Assembly: GCA_031216915.1 (NCBI GenBank)
Contig: CM062289.1
Span: 27,299,533 to 27,363,532, forward strand
Source of the DNA: Pictodentalium vernedei
Lineage: Eukaryota > Mollusca > Scaphopoda > Dentaliida > Dentaliidae
Direction: 5' to 3'
Length of the DNA stretch: 64,000 bases
A program made the position numbers and the translations under genes. The first letter of the stretch is position 1. Each line of letters opens with the position of its first letter. Below, in pieces: positions 33,818-44,888 of this stretch. Below the pieces are notes generated by a model that was not told where the DNA came from, searched no databases, and saw only the letters and a list, made by a program, of their open reading frames with translations.

Positions 33818-34149
33818 CAGAGACTGCATGTTGGGGCACGTTATGTCGCAGTAAAAAATGATCAAAGGTGGAATTAAGCCCCTTAGGTTTAATAGATAAA
33901 GGAGGCACAAATTAAGCCCTGAGAAGCAAAAAATGGCATTTTAGTCTGGTCATATTACAAAACTTTCTTCAGTGGGGCTGAGTAGCACTAGAGGTTGAGT
34001 GTTTTTTTTTTTTTTGGTGTTCTAGTTTGGTACCATTTTTTGTGGCAATCCGGAAACACGAAATGCAAAACCCAGCAAAAAACTATTCTACTTTGTTTGT
34101 ACATAAACTGATTAAATGATCTTACTGGGAGGGAACTGGACTAGTGGTC

Positions 34150-34395
34150 CAAACACGCCTCAAAATAAGCAGTCTGACATTTGCAAAATGAGGTCCCCAG
34201 AGACTGAATTTGATGCTGGTGTCTCATACAGTGGGCCAATTTATCCTCTGGGTACCTCTTTCTGTTTCATTTTGAGACCCTGATTCAGATTGAGGTTCAC
34301 AGAGGGTAAATGTAGTGATGCTACCCTGCTGTGCAGGGTAGCATCACTAAATTCACCCTCTGGGGACCTCATTTTGCAGATGACAGTCTGCTTAT
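34150..34395. mobile_element. Foldback element of about 245 bp
   Basis: AATAAGCAGTCTGACATTTGC and AAAATGAGGTCCCCAGAG at the left mirror CCTCATTTTGCAGATGACAG at the right. The core GTGATGCTACCCTG-CTGTG-CAGGGTAGCATCAC is at 34313-34347. Confidence 0.8.
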
Positions 34396-34625
34396 TTTCT
34401 GGCTTTGGCCCAAAAGACTCTTGTCACTCAGTCTGTCTTGTAATGGGGGTGATTATGTCACATTCTCACATTTTCTCCCATATTGACTTGTCCACCAGAT
34501 GAATAAGTGAGAAAATGGGACAGTGGGAACACAACACAGATTTGACAAATTTTATTCCTTTGTTGTCCCCTCATTTATGTCTTTCTCTGACTCAATAGGC
34601 TTAGTAAGTGATCCCCTAGAGGGTA

Positions 34626-35392
34626 CTGTAAAACCTGTCTTGAGAGATCACTGTCTTGAGAGACCACCTGTCTTGAGAGACCACATCTGCCAGACACCGA
34701 TTGGTTTTACTCTATAATGGACCTGCTATGGGAGACCACCTGTCTTGAGAGAACACCTGTCTTGAGAGACCACAGTGACCTGGTACCAACTTGTATTTTT
34801 ATGCCATAATGGACCTGTCTTGAGAGGCCACCCCTTTGAAGACTGAAACCATGACAAAAACTTTTTATCTGTTCTGGAATTGGAAAATCCATTGTGGTTA
34901 TACTAACATAATTAAAAGTATTAAAAGCTCTTAATTGGGTTTCAATTGCTAACTTATTAAAGATTGAGATGTTTTTATAAGACCCCTGTGAAAAGATTAG
35001 CATTATTGCTTAATAAACAATTTCATTATACCCGAAATGTGACAGATAGGAATAAAAATAAATTTGTGTTGAAAATCTTTTTGTAACAAATTGAAATGGA
35101 CTGTTATAAAAATTATAAAAATAAATTAGTGTTGAAAATCTTCATTGAAGATTTTCAACACTAATTTATTTTTATAATTTTTATAACAGTCCATTTCAAT
35201 TTGTTACAAAAACTTCATAAAAAAAGAACAACTACAAAGTAATTACAAAAATCCATTCGTCTCCATTTCCGAATTTTGTGGTTGGTTATTCACTGACTTG
35301 AGAAAACCTGAAACCTGTTATGAGAGACCACCTGTCTTGAGAGACCACTTTTGTGTGGCCAAAAGGGCGGTCTCTCAAGACAGGTTCTACTG
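34626..35392. mobile_element. Family M TA-target MITE (copy M1)
   Basis: Ends CTGTAAAACCTGTCTTGAGA and the inverse of CAGTAGAACCTGTCTTGAGA, with TA at both edges (34624-34625, 35393-35394). Both ends carry sub-repeats of TGTCTTGAGAGACCAC. It sits inside a 5'-truncated SINE. 767 bp, versus 643 bp for M2. Confidence 0.92.
35078..35212. repeat. 67-bp-arm perfect inverted repeat with a 1-nt centre
   Basis: Left arm 35078-35144 and right arm 35146-35212 are exact inverses; the centre base is 35145 (AATCTTCA-T-TGAAGATT). It is absent from the sister element M2, which reads straight from AAATCTTTTT to ACAAAAACTTC. Confidence 0.95.
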
Positions 35393-35394
35393 TA

Positions 35395-35654
35395 CTGTAT
35401 TATGTTCTTGGGCAAGGCACTCCATCCCGATGACCCATGTGGGAGCGCTCTGTACTAAGGCACACTGCACATTGATGTCTTCAACCAATGCTAACCCTGT
35501 TTGCATGAAGTTAGTATGTTGGGGGGTCTGACAGTTGCTTGCTGTTACTCGGTGGTACTCTACAGGTACTCTGGCCTCCTCCACCTATAGAACTCTCTGA
35601 CATGAGGTGGCCCTTACTGTTGAAAGTGTTGTTGAGCCCCAATAAATAAATAAA
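35395..35654 (+). mobile_element. 5'-truncated SINE (type 2 tail), interrupted by M1
   Basis: Body from TTCTTGGGCAAGGCACTCC to CCCCAATAAATAAATAAA. TGATCCCCTAGA lies at 34609-34620 and 35655-35666, so the target duplication encloses SINE plus M1. The SINE therefore began at 34621 and M1 later entered its TA. Confidence 0.9.
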
Positions 35655-35666
35655 TGATCCCCTAGA

Positions 35667-36379
35667 ACCTCTAAGAGTGATCAAAAGGGAAGTTGGGATG
35701 AACCCAAAGGTGATAGTTGTACAGACTGGGCTTTTTGTGGTGAGAGGTGTTGCACAAACTATTGGTAATATTTTTTCCAAGTAAAGGAGCCTGAATTGTT
35801 TTTTTTTATATGTTTTTCAAACAGAAAAACTGAACCAAAACCATGGGTTCTTTTTTTCCTGAAACCGAACCAAATCCTGAAACCGAACCAAAACCAAATC
35901 CGAAAAACCTGATTTTGCAAACCTGCGATGTCACCAAATTATACCAATCAAAAGTGTTGATTGATGATGTCAGTAAGCATATTAGATTTCCGTTTTGTTT
36001 TAGTCTAGTCTATAAATATAGAAGAGATGAGGAGATGTTCAGTCAAATAGTTTAAACAGTACCAAAGGATCCTAAGTCAGAAGTAATCCGTGAAAATCAA
36101 TCACAGTGTTAAAAGGGGTGATAGAAGGTAAAAAGAAATCTTTATTACCTCCAGTCATTCCTCTCCGATAAGTGATTATCTTAAATCTTTATTACCTCCA
36201 GTCAGTCCTCTCCAAAAAGTTATTATCTTGTAAAACTGTTGATTTCCCTTGTAATAATCCTTTCACCAATTTTCTCTTTGCCTTTTTTCAGTGCCAAGGT
36301 CAGTTTTATTCTGGTTAAGTAGTCTGGTGTAAATTGTTAACAAAGTTGTGACTACTACGATACATCACTAGATGACCTT
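35667..36379. other. Unclassified intron sequence with small direct repeats
   Basis: GAAACCGAACCAAA repeats near 35860-35900. A 47-bp direct duplication (AAATCTTTATTACCTCCAGT) occurs near 36135 and 36183. Confidence 0.4.
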
Positions 36380-36639
36380 ATAGTATGTGGAGAGTGTATT
36401 ATCACTAAGACACCTGCAGAGTGGAGATTCCACCCAACCAATAATTGCAAATTTGTTGCAAAGCATAACCAGCACAAGCAAAGTTTCAGCCAATGGACCT
36501 CCGGGTTTAACCCGGAGGTCCATTGACGGAAACATTGCTTGTGTTTTTTGTCGATATGTACAAAATTTGAAAGTTATAGCTTGGGTGATAACTCCACTCT
36601 GCGGGTGATTTAGTTACAATCCACTCCCCACGTACTGTA
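36380..36639. mobile_element. Family K palindromic element (copy K2)
   Basis: Nearly identical in order to K1: CAATGGACCTCCGGGTTTAA centre, AGTGGAGATTCCACCCAA arms. Ends at CACGTACTGTA. Confidence 0.9.
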
Positions 36640-36737
36640 TGTATTTTTTATTATTAAACAAGAACTGCGGGGCAAGGCTGTCCGAAATCTTAGTTTTTGG
36701 AAGTATTTTTACCTTTGACATCTGATATTTCATATAT

Positions 36738-36800
36738 ATCCAGTCACGATTAACCATTGTGCAGAAATATATGAACTTGAGTACCGACGAATAAATAAAT
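36738..36800 (+). mobile_element. SINE tail fragment (type 1)
   Basis: TCACGATTAACCATTGTGCAG, then ATAAATAAATATAATA. Confidence 0.65.
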
Positions 36801-37087
36801 ATAATACATAAATTGATTATATCTTGTGTAAGGAAAAATTGTCAGTGATGAGAAGCTATTACAATGTGCTTTAAAGTGGTAAGGACGGTTAGTGACCAAT
36901 TAATCCTTTGACTTAAGTAAATATCAATTTACTCAAAGGTTTTTATTACCGCTTACATCTGATATTGCATAATATCTTGAATACGAAACAAATTATGGTC
37001 ACAGATGAGAAACTCTTGGAGGGAATGTTTAAATGGCAAGGAGTATTCAGTGATCAATTAATCTCATGACAGATTAGGGCTGAAGGA
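36801..37087. other. Unclassified intron sequence
   Basis: Two related stretches (AAGCTATTAC...TTAATCCTTTGAC and GAAACTCTTGG...TTAATCTCATGAC) suggest an old duplication. Confidence 0.3.
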
Positions 37088-37280
37088 TTAACCCCTAAAA
37101 ACTCGGGTAGTATTTCAAAATTTTCGTTATTGACTCCATATTGTCCATGCAGCATGAACAATTTAACAAATTATATGAGCTCTGTCAAGCAAGATATAAA
37201 TATTTGAAATTCTCAGTTGCATTATGGGAAAAATTGGCTTTTGAAAATTTTGGTTTTTTGACATCAGAGTGCAGAAGGTC
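37088..37280. mobile_element. Family D element with partial hairpin (copy D3)
   Basis: TTAACCCCTAAAAACTCG at the left, TTGACATCAGAGTGCAGAAG at the right. The centre is reduced to ATGAGCTCTGTCAAGCAAG. Confidence 0.65.
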
Positions 37281-37391
37281 AAATTACAGTGGAATCTGCT
37301 CAGTTGGATATTTCTAAATTAAAGAATATTTTTAATTCCATATAACATACAAACACTTTTAAAAAATGACTGTCCAAAACACTTCAGTATA

Positions 37392-37811
37392 TACAGTGGA
37401 GCCCACTTAATTGGATATCTCTTAACTGAATAACCCTGTTAATTGAATACACAAAACCATTCACCATACCCCCAGTACAAATTTGACCTGTTAATTAAAT
37501 GTAAGTTATAGAGTGAACTCCTGTTAAGTAAATAAAACATCTTGTATCCTGTTGAGAAATTACCATGGCTCTCTCCAGTTTTCCTTTGTGTATAGACCTG
37601 TTTGGCCTCAGTATTTCCAATGCAGGCATTTAATCTATTATATCTTGTTTGACAGAGCTCATGGAGCTCTGTCAAACAAGATATAATAGAATAAATGCTA
37701 AGTTTTCTCTAGAATACAGAAAAGTGACACATCCCTGTTAATTGAACACTCCTGTTAATTGAATAATTTTCATTGTCAAAGTGGCTATTCAATTAATGGG
37801 GTTCCACTGTA
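37392..37811. mobile_element. Family C element, full length (copy C3)
   Basis: TA-CAGTGGAGCCCACTTAATTG at the left, CAATTAATGGGGTTCCACTG-TA at the right. The intact centre CTTGTTTGACAGAGCTCATG, then GAGCTCTGTCAAACAAG, is at about 37645-37690. Confidence 0.92.
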
Positions 37812-38097
37812 ATTGGGTAATGATTATCCAATTAACTACACTATTCAATTAACAAGTATTCAGTTATATTCCTGTATTCTGAAGAAAAACAGAGCATTTT
37901 AACCACAATTGCTGTCGTATTCAATGTTACTCAAAACATAGGTTTTCCACGGGAGCCTTTGATTCAAGGAATGGCCTTGAATTTGACTAAGGGTCATTGA
38001 ATTCCAGGAAAATGGGCCAGGTGGCCTTGAAACACCTTACAATTTCAACAAAATAAAAACACAAAGGAAGTGCATTATGCTTACTATCTAGTTTGAT

Positions 38098-40929
38098 ATA
38101 CCATAGTCTGTCCATAATCTGTCCATAGTCTGTCCATAGTCTGTCCATAATCTGTCCATAATCTGTCCATAGTCTGTCCATAATCTGTCCATAGTCTGTC
38201 CATAGTCTGTCCATAATCTGTCTATAGTCAGTCCATAATCTGTCCATAATCTGTCCATAGTCTGTCCATAGTCTGTCCATAATCTGTCCATAGTCTGTCC
38301 ATAATCTGTCCATAGTCTGTCCATAATCTGTCCATAGTCTGTCCATAATCTGTCCATAGTCTGTCCATAGTCTGTCCATAATCTGTCCATAATCTGTCCA
38401 TAGTCTGTCCATAATCTGTCCATAGTCTGTCCATAATCTGTCTATAGTCAGTCCATAATCTGTCCATAATCTGTCCATAGTCTGTCCATAGTCTGTCCAT
38501 AATCTGTCCATAGTCTGTCCATAATCTGTCCATAGTCTGTCCATAATCTGTCCATAATCTGTCCATAGTCTGTCCATAATCTGTCCATAATCTGTCCATA
38601 ATCTGTCCATAGTCTGTCCATAATCTGTCTATAATCTGTCCATGGTCTGTCCATAGTCTGTCTATAATCTGGCCATAATCTGTCCATAGGCTGTCCATAG
38701 GCTGTCCATAATCTGTCCATAATCTGTCCATAATCTGTCCATACGCTGTCCATAATCTGTCCATATGCTGTCCATAATCTGTCCATAGTCTGTCCATAGT
38801 CTGTCCATAATCTGTCCATAGCTGTCCATAGTCTGTCCATAATCTGTCCATAATCTGTCTATAATCTGTCCATAATCTGTCCATAGGCTGTCCATAATCT
38901 GTCCATAGTCTGTCTATAATCTGTCCATAATATGTCCATAATCTATCCATAGTCTGTCCATAATCTGTCCATAGTCTGTCCATAATCTGTCCATAATCTG
39001 TCCATAGTCTGTCCATAATCTGTCCATAATCTGCCCATAGTCTGTCCATAATCTGTCCATAATCTGTCCATAGTCTGTCCATAATCTGTCCATAGTCTGT
39101 CCATAGTCTGTCCATAATCTGCCCATAGTTTGTCCATAATCTGTCCATAGTCTGTCCATAATCTTAATCTGTCTATAATCTGTCCATAGTCTGTCCATAA
39201 TCTGTCCATAGTCTGTCCATGGTCTGTCCATAATCTGTCCATAGTCTGTCCATAATCTGTCCATAATCTGTCCATAGTCTGTCCATAATCTGTCCATAAT
39301 CTGCCCATAGTCTGTCCATAATCTGTCCATAATCTGTCCATAATCTGTCCATAGTCTGTCCATAATCTGTCCATAATCTGTCCATAGTCTGTTCATAATC
39401 TGCCCATAATCTGTCCATAGTCTGTCCATAATCTGTCCATAGTCTGTCCATAATCTGTCCATAGTCTGTCCATAATCTGTACATAGTCTGTCCATAATCT
39501 GTCCATAATCTTAATCAGTTCATAATCTGTCCATAATCTGTCCATAATCTGTCCATAGTCTGTCCATAATCTGTCCATAGTCTGTCCATAGTCTGTCCAT
39601 AATCTTAATCTGTCCATGATCTGTCCATAATCTGTCCATAATCTGTCCACAATCTGTCCATAGTCTGTCCATAATCTGTCCATAATCTGTCCGAAAATCT
39701 GTCCATAGTCTGTCCATAATCTGTCCATAGTCTGTCCATAATTTGTCCATAGTCTGTCCATAGTCTGTTCATAATCTGTCCATAGTCTGTCCATAATCTG
39801 TCCATAGTCTGTCCATAATCTGCCCATAGTTTGTCCATAATCTGTCCATAGTCTGTCCATAGTCTGTCCATAATCTTAATCTGTCCATAATCTGTCTATA
39901 ATCTGTCCATAATCTGTCCATAGTCTGTCCATAGTCTGTCCATAATCTGTCCATAGTCTGTCCATAGTCTGTCCATAATCTGTCCATAGTCTGTCCATAA
40001 TCTGTCCATAGTCTGCCCATAGTCTGTCTATAATCTGTCCATAATCTGTCCATAATCTGTCCATAGTCTGTCCATAGTCTGTCTATAATCTGTCCATAGT
40101 CTGTTCATAGTCTGTCCATAGTCTGTCCATAATCAGTCCATAATCTGTCCATAATCTGTCCATATTCTGTCCATAATCTGTCCATAATCTGTCTATAATC
40201 TGCCCATAGTCTGTCCATAATCTGTCCATAATCTGTCCATAGTCTGTCCATAGTCTGTCCATAATCTGCCCATAATCTGTCTATATTCTGTCCATAATCT
40301 GTCCATAATCTGTCCATAATCTGTCCATAGTCTGTCCATAATCTGTCCATAATCTGTCTATAATCTGTCCATAGTCTGTCCATAATCTGTCCATAGCCTG
40401 TCCATAGTCTGTCCATAATCTGTCCATAGTCTGTTCATAATCTGTCCATAATCTGTCCATAATCTGTCCATAGTCTGTCCATATTCTGTCCATAATCTGT
40501 CCATAATCTGTCCATAGTCTGTCCATATTCTGTCTATATTCTGTCCATAATCTGTCCATGATCTGTCCATAGTCTGTCCATAATCTGTCCATAATCTGTC
40601 CATAATCTGTCCATAGTCTGTCCATAATCTGTCCATAGTCTGTCCATAATCTGTCCATAATCTGTCCATATTCTGTCCATATTCTGTCCATAATCTGTCC
40701 ATAATCTATCCATATTCTGTCCATAATCTGTCCATAATCTGTCCATAATCTGTCCATAATCTGTCCATAGTCTGTCCATAATCTGTCCATAGTCTGTCCA
40801 TAATCTGTCCATAGTCTGTCCATAATCTGTCCATAATCTGTCCATAGTCTGTCCATAATCTGTCCATAATCTGCCCATAGTCTGTCCATAATCTGCTCAT
40901 AGTCTGTCCATAGGCTGTCCATAGTCTGT
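38098..40929. repeat. 11-bp satellite array (about 257 units)
   Basis: Plus-strand unit CCATARTCTGT, with R either A or G. It covers about 2.83 kb with few interruptions (for example extra TTAAT at 39163, 39510, 39604 and 39875, and CCGAAAATC near 39692). The variant string TCTATAGTCAGTCC at 38221 recurs at 38441, a 220-bp (20-unit) higher-order step. Minus-strand frames are open in all three phases because the unit has no stop, so the long MDRLWTDYGQ-type frames are a by-product. Plus-strand frames are closed by TAA/TAG in every unit. Confidence 0.97.
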
Positions 40930-40977
40930 GAAGGCATAGTCCTAACAAGTCCCTCTTGCCGTTTCCATCCTCCTCCC

Positions 40978-41066
40978 ACTAGTGTTGAAATGACTCTGGG
41001 ATTCTGGAGTTGATTAGTTGATACCCAAAAGTCAAGTTGAAATCGACTAGTCAGCACTCCAGCTTT
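40978..41066. mobile_element. Fragment of the hAT-like TAGTGTTGAAA family
   Basis: CTAGTGTTGAAATGACTCTG and GAAATCGACTAGTCAGCACTC resemble the ends of 5292-6426. It abuts the satellite. Confidence 0.55.
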
Positions 41067-41257
41067 TGCCGCCAAGATTTACATAGCAATATCTATCTCT
41101 GCAGTTGAATTTTTTTCTCCATTTGCACACTTTACTGATGCTGCACTTTACTGATGCCGATTGATACATAATAAATGAAATGGCATGGGAATCTTTCCAT
41201 AACAGAAATTTTATTGTATGGAGACAAATTCAAATAACTGTGCTGCTAACAGTATTA

Positions 41258-41663
41258 AGGGCCAATGAAAATTAATCAATTAACAGGAGTATTATATTAA
41301 CAGGGATTGTCACTTTCTTGTATTCTAGAAATAAACTTAGCATTTATTCTATTATATCTTGTTTGACAGAGCTCCATGATCTCTGTCAAACATGATATTA
41401 TAGATTAAATGCCTGTATTCAATGTACTGAGGCCAAATAGGTCTATAAACAAAGGAAAATTGGGGAGAGTCAAGGTAATTTCTCAACAGGTTACAAGACA
41501 TTTTTATTCAATTAACAGGAGTTTACTCTATAACCTTTATTCAATTAACAGGTCAAATTTGTACTGGAGGTATGGCAAATGGTTTGTGTAGGGAAATTAT
41601 GTTCAATTAACAGGGATATACAATTAAGAGATACATGTATCCAATTAAGTGGGCTCCACTGTA
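41258..41663. mobile_element. Family C element (copy C4), left end worn
   Basis: Hairpin TTGTTTGACAGAGCTCCATG at about 41358. Right end AATTAAGTGGGCTCCACTG-TA. The first bases are lost or diverged. Confidence 0.85.
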
Positions 41664-42248
41664 TTGGGAAATCTTCTTGATTCACCACACATGAAATCTG
41701 GATTACCTGTAAGAAAGTCATATAAGAATGCATCTGATTAGACATTACACATCTGAGTGATGTTATTATGTGAATGAAATGCTTAGAAACAAAACAATGT
41801 CAAGGATGAAAGGTATCAGACTGCAAAAGGTGATATTTTTCTTTAAAAATATCTGCTTCATTAATTAGTTAAGGTTTAATCATGGTATAAGAGAGAACAC
41901 AACTTGGATAGAGTATGGCGGAGAGGCATCAATGACCCTTGATGGAGTTTTTCCTATATTTTGTGCATGCCTTTGGTGTGCAACAAGCTATTAATTGAAA
42001 ATAGAATATGTTTTCATTTTTGGAATTCACTTGAAAAACATTTCCACAATCTGGTTTAAGTGTTTCCATTAGTTGCTTGAAACCTACATGAAATGTAACA
42101 TGTAGCCAATAAGCACTATGCATTTTTACAGCCTTAGTGAGTGTACATTTTCATGAAGTGTGTCATAAAGCCATTACCAATTTTTTTATAACCATAAAAT
42201 GTGACTGACCCTGTGTATTGCACACGGTTAGTCACACTGTCTAGTTAT

Positions 42249-43401
42249 AAAAATTTTCGTTATTAACTAAGTAATCTCAAAATTTTCATTATTAACTGAG
42301 TAATATAAAAATTTTCATTATAAAAATTGTCATTATTAACTGAGTAAATATAAAAAAAATTCATTATTAACTGAGTAATATAAAACTTTTCATCATTAAC
42401 TGAGTAATATAAAAATTCTCATCATTAACTGAGTAATATAAAAATTTTCATCATTAACTGAGTAATATAAAAGAATTTCATGATTAAATTAGTAATATAA
42501 AAATTTTCATCATTAACTAAGTAATATAAAAAAAATTCATGATTAAATTAGTAATATAAAAATTTTCATTATTAACTAAGTAATATAAAACTTTTCATCA
42601 TTAACTGAGTAATATAAAAATTTTCATCATTAACTGAGTAATATAAAAATTTTCATCATTAACTGAGTAATATAAAAGAATTTCATGATTAAATTAGTAA
42701 TATAAAAATTTTCATTATTAACTAAGTAATATAAAAATTTTCATCATTAACTGAGTAATATAAAAATTGTCATTATTAACTGAGTAATATAAAAAAAAAT
42801 TCATAATTAAATTAGTAATATAAAACATTTTCATCATTACCTGAGAAATATAAAAATGTTCATCATTAACTGAGTAATATAAAACTTTTCATCATTAACT
42901 GAGTAATATAAAATTTTCATCATTAACTGAGTAATTTAAAAAATTTCATCATTAACTGAGTAATATAAAACTTTTCATCATTAACTGAGTAATATAAAAC
43001 TTTTCATCATTAACTGAGTAATATAAAACTTTTCATCATTAACTGAGTAATATAAAACTTTTCATCATTAACTGAGTAATTTAAAAAATTTCATCATTAA
43101 CTGAGTAATATAAAACTTTTCATCATTAACTGAGTAATATAAAACTTTTCATCATTAACTGAGTAATATAAAAATTTTCATCATTAACTGAGTAATATAA
43201 AAATTTTCATCATTAACTGAGTAATATAAAAATTTTCATCATTAACTGAGTAATATAAAAATTTTCATCATTAACTGAGTAATATAAAAATTTTCATCAT
43301 TAACTGAGTAATATAAAAATTTTCATCATTAACTGAGTAATATAAAAAAAAATCATGATTAAATTAGTATTATAAAACATTTTCATTATTAACTGAGTAA
43401 T
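42249..43401. repeat. 29-bp minisatellite (about 40 units) inside Q3
   Basis: Unit ATTTTCATCATTAACTGAGT plus AATATAAAA, with variants (CTTTTCATC, AATTTCATGATTAAATTAG). The seed matches the inverse of TTACTCAGTTAATAATCAAT next to the core hairpin in Q1, so it arose by expansion of transposon sequence. Confidence 0.95.
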
Positions 43402-43556
43402 TAACACTGTGCACTTTGTACCGCCTCAGTGTAGAGCTGAAATGGTTAAAGGGTTTTCTTGATTGATTAATCACATGGATTAACCTTGGTCAACCAATTA
43501 ATCACTTGCCCTAATAGGTAGCTGAATAATTGCTATACTGTTGATGAGTTACAGCA

Positions 43557-44223
43557 TAAACCCTTTAACCAACATAACAGACAAAACCAGCCAGCACTAT
43601 AATAACAACAATTTCCATTAAAATTTTATTATGTTTTCAATTTTTATCTCAAAAACATAGCTTCTGAACTCCTTGGGCTTTTTCCACTGAGGGGTCATAA
43701 GCTATGTTTTTGAAACAAAAACTGAAAATTATTAGTAACTCAAGAATTTATTTTGCAAGTACAGTGGAGCCCACTTAATTGGATATCTCTTAATTGTATA
43801 TCCCTGTTAATTGAATATAATTTCCTAACACAAAACCATTTACCATACCTCCAGTACAAATTTGACCTGTTAATTGAATATAGGTTATAGAGTAAACTCC
43901 TTTTACATGAATAAAATATCTTCTAACCTGTTGAGAAGTTGCCCTGACTCTCCCCAGTTTTCCTTTGTTTATAGACCTATTTGGCCTCAGTATATCCACT
44001 ACAGGCATTTGATCTATTATATCTTGTTTGACAGAGCTCATGGAGCTCTGTCAAACAAGATATAATAGAATAAATGCTAAGTTTATCTCTAGAATACCAG
44101 AAAGAGACACAATCCCTGTTAATTGAATACTCCTGTTAATTGAATAATTTTCATTGGCAAAGTAGCTATTCAATTAACAGGGTTCACTGCATCATCTACT
44201 ACCTGCATTGGGTAAAGGGTTAA
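43557..44223. mobile_element. Family B MITE split by a family C element (copy B3)
   Basis: The left half (43557-43759) runs CCCTTTAACCAACATAACAG through a worn hairpin to GAATTTATTTTGCAAGT. The right end (44190-44223) reads CATTGGGTAAAGGGTTAA. C5 lies between them. Confidence 0.85.
43760..44189. mobile_element. Family C element nested in B3 (copy C5)
   Basis: TA-CAGTGGAGCCCACTTAATTG to CAATTAACAGGGTTCACTG. Intact hairpin TTGTTTGACAGAGCTCATGG. Very close to C3. Confidence 0.92.
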
Positions 44224-44489
44224 GAATGACCATTTCCAGCTACTGATACAGTGTAATGATCGTTCAAGTGAACAAGTATGTCAGCATGTAACTTGTATGC
44301 TTTACTCTGTCTCATATAATTGATGTGAGCCAGTGTGACAATATTTGCCGGTTTTGGAGCAAGTTTGTTCCTTTGTTAACCCATATAATACAATGAGTTC
44401 AAAAGTAACAGTTAATTAGTTAATTACTTTTTTGATCGATCAAGACATTAATCATTGGTTAATCAATTAATCAGTTAACCCTTTCATCT

Positions 44490-44888
44490 GGGGGTGCGGT
44501 GGCTCTGCGGTAACCGGTTCTCGTCAGAACACCGAAGTTAAGCAGCGTCGAGCCCAGTTAATCCTCAGATGAATGACCATCTTAGCGATTGATTCGGACT
44601 CCCGCGTTGTGTCCTTGGGCAAGGCACTTAACCCCAATTGTCCACATGGGGGCACGATGATGCCGTGTACTAAGGCATACTGCACGTCTATGGTGCGCAT
44701 GTCTCCAACCAATCTAACCCTGCCTGTCCTGCAGTGTGGAGTTACGATGTTGGGGAGCTGGCAGCTGCTCATCATTGCTCTGTGGTTCTCTCCGGGTACT
44801 CCGGCTTCCTCCACCCATAAAACTGTCATGGTCATGATTAGCCATTCGTGCATAAGTATGTGACCTTAAACATCAATAAATAAATAAA
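44490..44888 (+). mobile_element. 5S-rRNA-headed SINE (type 1 tail) with 14-bp target duplication
   Basis: Head: GTAACCGGTTCTCGTCAGAA, then CACCGAAGTTAAGCAGCGTC. Body CCTTGGGCAAGGCACTTAAC. Tail CATGATTAGCCATTCGTGCA then (AAAT)n. TAACCCTTTCATCT flanks it at 44476-44489 and 44889-44902. Confidence 0.96.

Noticed and set aside
37987-41075. Many overlapping minus-strand frames of up to 306 codons with MDRLWTDYGQ-type repeats
   Set aside because: They are all readings of one 11-bp satellite with no stop codon in any phase. Start codons come from the repeat itself and no splice or promoter context is seen.
38098-43401. Possible CRISPR-like array
   Set aside because: The 11-bp and 29-bp repeats are head-to-tail with no unique spacers, in a eukaryotic intron.
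44500-44575. 5S rRNA genes at 44.5 kb, 45.7 kb and 15.1 kb (reverse)
   Set aside because: Only the 5S internal promoter region is preserved; it runs into a SINE body instead of a 5S 3' end and T-stretch.
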